Shown here in pieces: positions 42,083 through 47,165 of a stretch of DNA of 47,165 nt. The position numbers were made by a program, and so were the translations under genes. This DNA comes from Caldibacillus thermoamylovorans (lineage in GTDB: Bacteria; Bacillota; Bacilli; Bacillales; Caldibacillaceae), in contig NZ_CCRF01000028.1 in NCBI RefSeq assembly GCF_000751775.1, positions 1 through 47,165 on the forward strand. The letters run 5' to 3'. Within the stretch, counting starts at the first letter, position 1; each line of letters opens with the position of its first letter. Under the pieces are notes generated by a model. The model ran no database searches. It was not told the DNA's origin and saw only the letters and a list, made by a program, of their open reading frames with translations.

Positions 42083-43438
42083 TTATATATTTTTTGCAAC
42101 AACTTCTTTTCGGGTCCATGGTTTTGACAGCCAACGCTTATAAGCAAATATGCCGCGAACCCATTCATCCAGACCTTGTGCGATCCAAACACCCAGCAAT
42201 CCAAGACCGAACACAATCCCTAAGAAATAGCTGAAGAGAACAGCTACACCCCACATAGAGATTACGCCGATAATGACAGGGAAGCGAACATCGCCGGCAG
42301 ATTTTAACGACCCCATTAACACGATATTCATCGCACGCCCCGGTTCAATAAAAACAATTGCCCATAATACCGGTAACCCGATGGCAATAATTTCCGGATC
42401 GTTTGTAAATAGTTCGAGTAACGGTTTACCAATAAGTGCGATTACTAAAGAGGTCGCAAGTGAGACAAACATGGAAATTTTCAATGTTTTTATTCCCCGT
42501 TGCAGAGCTCGATCATATTGTTTTCCACCAATGTAACGGGCAACTAATAATTGAGTCCCTTGGGCAATGGCCGTCGTGAATAAGAAACAGACCATTGATA
42601 TGTTCAAAATATAAACTCTTGCTGCTAAAGCACTGGAACCAAGCAAGGCAACAAAACTGGTAATAACAATTTGCGAAAACTGATAAGATAAATTTTCTCC
42701 GGCAGAAGGGAGACCGATTGCCAATAATTGTTGAATATCCGTTTTGTCAAAGTTAACTAAGTCTTTTATATAAAGTTTTAAAGTTAGTCTTCTATAAACT
42801 AAGAAAATAAATGCACAGATAACAAAGATACGCGCAATAACGATCGACCAGGACACCCCGACGACACCGGTAACAGGGAGACCGAAAATACCTGTGACGG
42901 AAAGGATGTTACCGGTAATACTGATAAAATTCATGATAACCGTCACAATCATCGCATCTTTCGTGTAACCATGGCTTCTTAATACAGCACTTAATGCTAA
43001 TGAAACGGCTTCTAAAAAAAGTGAAATTCCCGTAATTTTTACAAATGTTGAAGCATAAGGAAAGACATCGTCCTCAAGTTCATAAATGGAAAGGAAAACA
43101 TCACCAAATAATAAGATACTAATAGTAATGATAATTCCAACCCAAAAGTTAAAACCAAAGGCCGAACGGGATAATTGCCGAGCACGATCAAGCCGGTTGG
43201 CACCGAGATTTTGGCCGATTAAAATGGTTGCCCCAATCGATGTGATGTTAAACACTAAAATGGCGATATTTAAAATTTGGTTAGCCACACCAACACCGGC
43301 GACCGCCTGATCGGAATAATGACTCAAAATAAGCGTCGCAATAATTCCAATACTCATATGTAGAGTAATCTCAATAAATAACGGCCATGTAATACTGAAC
43401 AATGTTTGTTCTTGATATTTGTTTGTTGTTTCTGTCAC
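42083..43438 (-). CDS. MATE family efflux transporter
   Basis: 451 residues from GTG 43438, which has AAGGGGGAG upstream; a longer frame to 43609 lacks an RBS and begins with an atypical extension. About twelve TM helices in two six-helix halves. Blocks: WPLFIEITLHMSIGI, ATILIGQNLGANRLDRARQ (half 1) and QGTQLLVARYIGGKQYDRA (half 2). MATE transporters export cations, drugs or metabolites using Na+ or H+ gradients; this looks like the NorM/DinF group. Divergent from the kinase gene; shared upstream 232 bp. Confidence 0.87.
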   Translation of the reverse strand: MTETTNKYQEQTLFSITWPLFIEITLHMSIGIIATLILSHYSDQAVAGVGVANQILNIAILVFNITSIGATILIGQNLGANRLDRARQLSRSAFGFNFWVGIIITISILLFGDVFLSIYELEDDVFPYASTFVKITGISLFLEAVSLALSAVLRSHGYTKDAMIVTVIMNFISITGNILSVTGIFGLPVTGVVGVSWSIVIARIFVICAFIFLVYRRLTLKLYIKDLVNFDKTDIQQLLAIGLPSAGENLSYQFSQIVITSFVALLGSSALAARVYILNISMVCFLFTTAIAQGTQLLVARYIGGKQYDRALQRGIKTLKISMFVSLATSLVIALIGKPLLELFTNDPEIIAIGLPVLWAIVFIEPGRAMNIVLMGSLKSAGDVRFPVIIGVISMWGVAVLFSYFLGIVFGLGLLGVWIAQGLDEWVRGIFAYKRWLSKPWTRKEVVAKNI

Positions 43439-43670
43439 GCTGCTCCCCCTTTGCTGTTTCTCATATGAAGATTGTATACCTTTATTCTCGAAATGGGAAT
43501 AAGAAAAACGTGACATTTTTGTTGAGATAAAAGGAAGTGGAAAATTACCATCGTAATGGATTATTTTGTCAATTATAAATAACCATGATATGCTATAATC
43601 AAGAATCATGTATTGTCATAAATTGGAAAAAAAGTGTTATTTTGAAAGGATAGTGGAGGGGTGAACCTGC

Positions 43671-45449
43671 TTGGAAATAATTCCACATTTGGATTTAGTG
43701 GAGATAATGAAACAAATAACTGATGCTTTTTTTGTCCTTAATCGGAATGGGAAGTTTAAGTTTATCAATAAGAGGGGGGCTGAAATTTTAAATAGAAATC
43801 ATCCGAATGATTTGATTGGAAAACTGATTTGGGATGAGTTTCCTGAAGTATTAAAAAGTAATTTCCATCTTCATTATTATCGTACAGTCATGGAAAAACA
43901 GATTCCGGTAGAATTTGATGAATTCTTTCCAGAGCCGCTTAATCGTTGGTATCATGTACGTGTTTATCCAATAACAGATGGAATCACTGTTTTTATTCAT
44001 GACACAACGGATAAAAAACTAAGGCAAAAACGAAATGCTGCTTATTACGAACAATTGTTTATGAAAAATCATGACGGCATTCTTTTATTGGATGTTGACG
44101 GCAAGATTACCAATGTTAATGATGGGATTGAGCGAATCTCCGGGTATAGATCTTCTTATTTTATTGATAAACAATATTTTGACCTTGAGGTGGTAAAAAG
44201 GGAGGACCTCGGTCTCCTGCGTACTGCATTTCAGAAAGTGAGAAAAGGGGATATACAACATGGTATCATCGACATTTTTCACCGCAATGGGTCTATTATC
44301 CATTGTGATATAACCAGCTTTCCTGTTGAAGTCATGAATGAGATCGTCGGTGTTTTTGCGATTGTTAGAGATGTGACGCAAATAAAAGAATTAGAATGTA
44401 GTCTCCGGAGAAGTGAACAGAGATACCGTTCGTTAAAATACCATAACCCTGAAGGCATTTGTTCTTTTGATTTAAACGGGAAGTTGATCGGGGTGAACCC
44501 TGCATTGGAACGAATGAGCGGCTATTCAAAAGAGGATTTTTTGCAATTGCATTTGGAGCAGTTATTTCACCCGAAAGACATACCAACATTGAACAAATGT
44601 ATCCAAGGTATTTTAGATGGCAGGGGCACGGTTGATTCGTTTGAAATAACAATGATCAATAAAGCAGGACATTATGTTCATACGGTTGTCACTGTCGTAC
44701 CAATTTATATTGATGAAAAGTTGGAAGGCTTTTACTTAATTTTTAAAGATGTGACAAAAGCAAAAATGACGGAAGAATTACTTATTCAATCGGAAAAATT
44801 ATTTGCCGTCGGACAGCTGGCGGCTTCCATTGTTCATGAAATCCGCAATCCGCTAACATCCTTAATGGGATTTTTACAGCTAATTGAACATAGTGATGGA
44901 GAAAAAAATGAATATTTAAAAATTATGTCCGACGAATTGATGAGAATCCATTCGATTACCAATGAATTACTCGTATTGGCAAAGCCGCAAGCAAAAAAGA
45001 CAAATAGGGAAAATATTCCTTCACTTTTGAACGATGTAATGAAATTGATGGATTCTCAAGCAATAAAGGTGGGAATTGAGCTGGTTTTATACAGTGAAGA
45101 AAACGTACCGGATATTATGTGTGATGGGCAACAGTTAAAACAAGTGTTTATCAATTTAATTAAAAATGGGATTGAAGCAATGGATGAAAAACCGGGAAAA
45201 ATTACGATTCGGGTCGTGAGAAAAGATCATCACATTATCCTTTCTTTTACTGATGAAGGAATTGGTATGACGCCGGAACAAATTAAGAAGCTGGGCGAAC
45301 CGTTTTTTACAACGAAACAAAAAGGCACAGGTCTCGGTATGTTAACGACTTTCAAAATTATCGAGAATCATGAAGGAAACATTGAAATTGAAAGTGAAGT
45401 TGGAAAAGGGACAACCATCCATGTGATTTTACCAATTCAAAGCGAATAA
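43671..45449 (+). CDS. PAS-PAS-PAS sensor histidine kinase (sporulation-kinase type)
   Basis: 592 residues, TTG start with GGAGGGG upstream. Three PAS domains lie at about 10-110, 125-240 and 250-365 with no TM segment, so it is cytosolic. The H-box HEIRNPLTSLMGFLQLIEHS has His near 385; N-box FINLIKNGIEAM, DEGIGM (G1), PFFTTKQKGTGLGM (F/G2) complete a HATPase. The H-box and the orphan state (no response regulator adjacent) resemble KinA/KinE, which feed phosphate to Spo0F. The signal is unknown. Confidence 0.88.
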   Translation: MEIIPHLDLVEIMKQITDAFFVLNRNGKFKFINKRGAEILNRNHPNDLIGKLIWDEFPEVLKSNFHLHYYRTVMEKQIPVEFDEFFPEPLNRWYHVRVYPITDGITVFIHDTTDKKLRQKRNAAYYEQLFMKNHDGILLLDVDGKITNVNDGIERISGYRSSYFIDKQYFDLEVVKREDLGLLRTAFQKVRKGDIQHGIIDIFHRNGSIIHCDITSFPVEVMNEIVGVFAIVRDVTQIKELECSLRRSEQRYRSLKYHNPEGICSFDLNGKLIGVNPALERMSGYSKEDFLQLHLEQLFHPKDIPTLNKCIQGILDGRGTVDSFEITMINKAGHYVHTVVTVVPIYIDEKLEGFYLIFKDVTKAKMTEELLIQSEKLFAVGQLAASIVHEIRNPLTSLMGFLQLIEHSDGEKNEYLKIMSDELMRIHSITNELLVLAKPQAKKTNRENIPSLLNDVMKLMDSQAIKVGIELVLYSEENVPDIMCDGQQLKQVFINLIKNGIEAMDEKPGKITIRVVRKDHHIILSFTDEGIGMTPEQIKKLGEPFFTTKQKGTGLGMLTTFKIIENHEGNIEIESEVGKGTTIHVILPIQSE

Positions 45450-45454
45450 AAATT

Positions 45455-45474
45455 CCTGGAAAGATCTTTCCAGG
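45455..45474 (+). terminator. Hairpin after kinase gene
   Basis: CCTGGAAAGATCTTTCCAGG is a perfect palindrome, followed by TCGGTTTTC. Likely the 3' end of the kinase transcript. Confidence 0.75.
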
Positions 45475-45513
45475 TCGGTTTTCAAAGAGATTGTTGCTTA
45501 TTGATTATAATAA

Positions 45514-45540
45514 AAGCAATTGGCGAGCACCCAATTGCTT
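45514..45540 (-). terminator. Terminator of SPFH-RHH unit
   Basis: AAGCAATTGG pairs with CCAATTGCTT around CGAGCAC; on the minus strand it is followed by TTATTATAAT (partly T-rich). Confidence 0.65.
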
Positions 45541-45680
45541 CTAGTCTGACTTCTATTAAAAAGTTTTACGGAGCTGCTTCTGTATCCAATAGCAACAAAA
45601 ATTGTGGAAATGTCCCTTTCAAAAAAGGATCTGGTTTAAGTGCTTTTTCGTTAAACTAAGCTTTTTTTAAACAAGAGTTT

Positions 45681-45842
45681 TTATTTCTCGTCCTTTTTTA
45701 ATCGCCCGCTTTTTTTAGCCGCTTCCCGGAGAAGATATTCAATATGACTATTGACACTGCGAAATTCATCCTGAGCCCAACGTTCAATAATGGCAAAAAG
45801 TTCAGAATCGATTCGGAGCGGAAAGTTTTTCTTTTTCGGCAT
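45681..45842 (-). CDS. Small ribbon-helix-helix (Arc/HicB-type) protein
   Basis: 53 residues, not long enough to show in usual scans. It starts PKKKNFPLRIDSELFAIIERW: a basic beta strand (KNFPLRID) followed by helix 1 and, after a turn, helix 2 (VNSHIEYLLREA), the Arc/CopG RHH plan. GGTGA lies about 8 nt before the ATG at 45842. The gene starts 13 bp after the SPFH stop, on the same strand, so it is probably co-transcribed. Such proteins bind DNA as dimers; it may be the operon's autoregulator. Confidence 0.78.
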   Translation of the reverse strand: MPKKKNFPLRIDSELFAIIERWAQDEFRSVNSHIEYLLREAAKKSGRLKKDEK

Positions 45843-45855
45843 TATGTATTCACCG

Positions 45856-46698
45856 TCAATATAAGCTTCCTACATTAATAACCGGTTGCGTTCCACGATC
45901 TGAAATGATAGCTACCATAATGTTATTGACCATATGGACTTTCCGCTCTTCATCGAGATCCAAGACCCCGTTTGCTTCAAGTTGTTCCACCGCCATTTGA
46001 GCCATGGAAACAGCACCCTCAACAATCTTTTGCCGTGCAGAGAGAATAGCCCCCGCTTGTTGACGTTGAAGCATGGCACTGGCGATTTCGGTGGAATAGG
46101 CAAGATGTGTTAACCGGGCTTCTATCACTTCAACGCCTGATACTGCTAACCGTTCTTGAATATTTCGTGCCAATTCCTCAGAAACGATATCGGAATTTCC
46201 TCGCAGTGTTACCTCTTCATCAGCAAATGTATCGTACGGATATTTTCCAGCGACATGACGGATAGCTGTCTCACTTTGAATTTCAACAAACTCTTCATAA
46301 TAGTCTACTTCAAAGACTGCTTTTGCTGTATCAACTACCCGAAAGACAACCACTGCCGCAATTTCAATCGGATTTCCTTCCACATCATTCACTTTCAATT
46401 TTTTACTGTTAAAATTACGGACACGTAAAGACACGGTTTTTCTTAATGTTAGTGGAACAGTTAAAAATAGCCCGCTGTTGCGAATGGTACCCATGTATTT
46501 TCCAAAAAAAGTAATCACTTTTCCTTGATTAGGCTGAACAATTGTAATTCCGGTAAAGAGAATAGCTGCAATGAAAGCAAATAAAATAACGAGAAAAATG
46601 TTTTCAATAGAGACAAAATATACAGCTGCCCCGGCAAATAAAACAATTAACAAAACGCCGATGAACCCATTGATTGCAAACGCATTTTCTTCTCTCAT
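45856..46698 (-). CDS. SPFH/Band 7 family membrane protein
   Basis: 280 residues. Two hydrophobic helices at the N-terminus (about 10-55) form a membrane hairpin, then the SPFH/Band 7 domain (about 60-220). A coiled-coil tail follows with AMLQRQQAGAILSARQKIVEGAV, typical of stomatin/prohibitin-like proteins. The ATG has AAGGA upstream. SPFH proteins scaffold membrane microdomains. Here it is followed by a tiny RHH gene in the same unit. Confidence 0.87.
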   Translation of the reverse strand: MREENAFAINGFIGVLLIVLFAGAAVYFVSIENIFLVILFAFIAAILFTGITIVQPNQGKVITFFGKYMGTIRNSGLFLTVPLTLRKTVSLRVRNFNSKKLKVNDVEGNPIEIAAVVVFRVVDTAKAVFEVDYYEEFVEIQSETAIRHVAGKYPYDTFADEEVTLRGNSDIVSEELARNIQERLAVSGVEVIEARLTHLAYSTEIASAMLQRQQAGAILSARQKIVEGAVSMAQMAVEQLEANGVLDLDEERKVHMVNNIMVAIISDRGTQPVINVGSLY

Positions 46699-46818
46699 AA
46701 CACCACGTCCTTTTAATATTATTTTTATATTATTATGATATCATACTAATATAAAAATGGCAATTTTTAAACAAAGTTATTTTTGGATTGAATGGACAGA
46801 TGCGGGGGGAACGAAAAA
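46699..46818. other. Short divergent promoter gap
   Basis: 120 bp, extremely AT-rich. Minus-strand TTTTTATATTAGTATGATAT may hold the SPFH promoter but no clear spacing was fixed. Confidence 0.3.
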
Positions 46819-46929
46819 ATGGTTATTTATGAACATGTTTGGCGAGAAATTACAAATACTATAAAAGTCCAAAGATTATTCTTGGTAGGAGGGAAAGCAT
46901 GGGTAAAAGGAAAACAGAGGATTTACTGA
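46819..46929 (+). CDS. Possible 36-residue leader/small protein
   Basis: ATG 46819 has GGGGGGAAC 8 nt upstream and runs 36 codons to TGA 46929, encoding MVIYEHVWREITNTIKVQ followed by a basic tail. It overlaps the ATG of the next gene (46899) by 31 bp in another frame, as in translational coupling or leader peptides. No homologue is recognised. It may be a chance ORF. Confidence 0.3.
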   Translation: MVIYEHVWREITNTIKVQRLFLVGGKAWVKGKQRIY

Positions 46930-47102
46930 CAGATACACAGAAACAACCAACGATCACCGTTAGTACAGAGATGAATTCAGCACACCCGTTTCAGGCACAG
47001 CATTATTATCCCGGCGATTCGGTTAATGAACATAAAAACTTGGAGGAGGCCAACCTGTTAATAAACCAGGGGGAAATCGGCCAGCAAAAGGAAAATAATT
47101 AA
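46899..47102 (+). CDS. Small hydrophilic protein, function unknown
   Basis: 67 residues from ATG 46899, which has TAGGAGGG upstream; in-frame extension to 46839 is without RBS. Composition is polar and acidic in the second half (SVNEHKNLEEANLLINQGEIGQQ). No TM, Cys or catalytic motif. Resembles the many small uncharacterised proteins of Bacillus that include sporulation-linked products; I do not know this family. Confidence 0.65.
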   Translation: MGKRKTEDLLTDTQKQPTITVSTEMNSAHPFQAQHYYPGDSVNEHKNLEEANLLINQGEIGQQKENN

Positions 47103-47125
47103 TTGAACCATATGGTTTTCGACTT

Positions 47126-47160
47126 AAATGTCCCTTTATAGGTGTTCTATGGGACATTTT
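47126..47160 (+). terminator. Terminator with CTATGGGACA arm
   Basis: AAATGTCCC with TATAG pairs with CTAT and GGGACATTT over GTGTT, followed by TTGG. The arm CTATGGGACA equals the opening word of the 115-bp array at 23657. Confidence 0.75.
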
Positions 47161-47165
47161 GGCTT

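Noticed and set aside
45541-45680. Degenerate transposase tail on the minus strand
   Set aside because: Short reading pieces with a vague resemblance only; no motif strong enough to name.

Overview
This window reads as chromosomal DNA from a low-GC, endospore-forming Bacillaceae (Bacillus/Caldibacillus-like). The evidence is an AT-rich composition, AGGAGG-type ribosome binding sites with frequent TTG and GTG starts, a lysine (L-box) riboswitch, a preQ1-I riboswitch, TnrA/GlnR-type boxes, a KinE-like PAS kinase and a DUF1836 regulator. The species cannot be fixed from the sequence alone. I see no rRNA, tRNA, prophage or CRISPR array.

Layout. 1-1029: decayed mobile DNA, an IS1380-type transposase relic between two diverged 183-bp direct repeats. 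1030-3849: a TetR regulator and an MMPL/RND exporter, with two palindromic operators on the exporter promoter. 3948-5805: an EamA transporter (minus) and a VanZ-like protein. 5885-8824: a lysine riboswitch followed by a complete amino-acid ABC importer. 8944-11974 (minus): an Amt ammonium channel under a TnrA-type promoter, then a DUF294 nucleotidyltransferase overlapping a DEDDh exonuclease. 12228-17306 (minus): a 1692-residue Vpr-like subtilase with four tandem repeats and an LPNTA sorting signal. 17879-21297: a YgbA-type NO-associated protein, OsmC, hemolysin III and an acyl-CoA synthetase. 21670-23641: DUF1836 and coproporphyrinogen oxidase CgoX.

23642-34852 is the accessory-looking part. 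Five gene-poor gaps hold different families of short tandem repeats, the clearest being a 115-bp array of paired hairpins. Between them lie QueT with its preQ1-I riboswitch, a PIN-like DUF4411/ImmA-IrrE pair (probable toxin-antitoxin), a coiled-coil protein, a split ThrE exporter interrupted by a dispersed repeat, a YuiD-like protein, a large TPR protein with a dynamin-like but degenerate GTPase domain, an uncharacterised 133-residue protein and an arginase-fold protein. 34853-36025 encodes an NrnB-like DHH nuclease.

36197-45449 is rich in signalling and membrane genes: a MASE3-PAS-GGDEF-EAL protein with a broken GGDEF and an apparently intact EAL, two tandem 118-residue DUF3147 membrane proteins, a membrane diguanylate cyclase with intact GGEEF and I-site, a MATE transporter and a soluble three-PAS histidine kinase. 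The end carries an SPFH protein with a 53-residue ribbon-helix-helix gene behind it, and a small ORF overlapping a 67-residue protein.

Functional themes: nitrogen and lysine acquisition under riboswitch/TnrA control, matched c-di-GMP synthesis and degradation, export (MMPL, EamA, MATE, ThrE, VanZ), and intergenic repeats. The strongest leads for something undescribed are the TPR/pseudo-dynamin protein, the 115-bp hairpin array together with the other repeat families, and the SPFH-RHH and Amt/DUF294/exonuclease associations.
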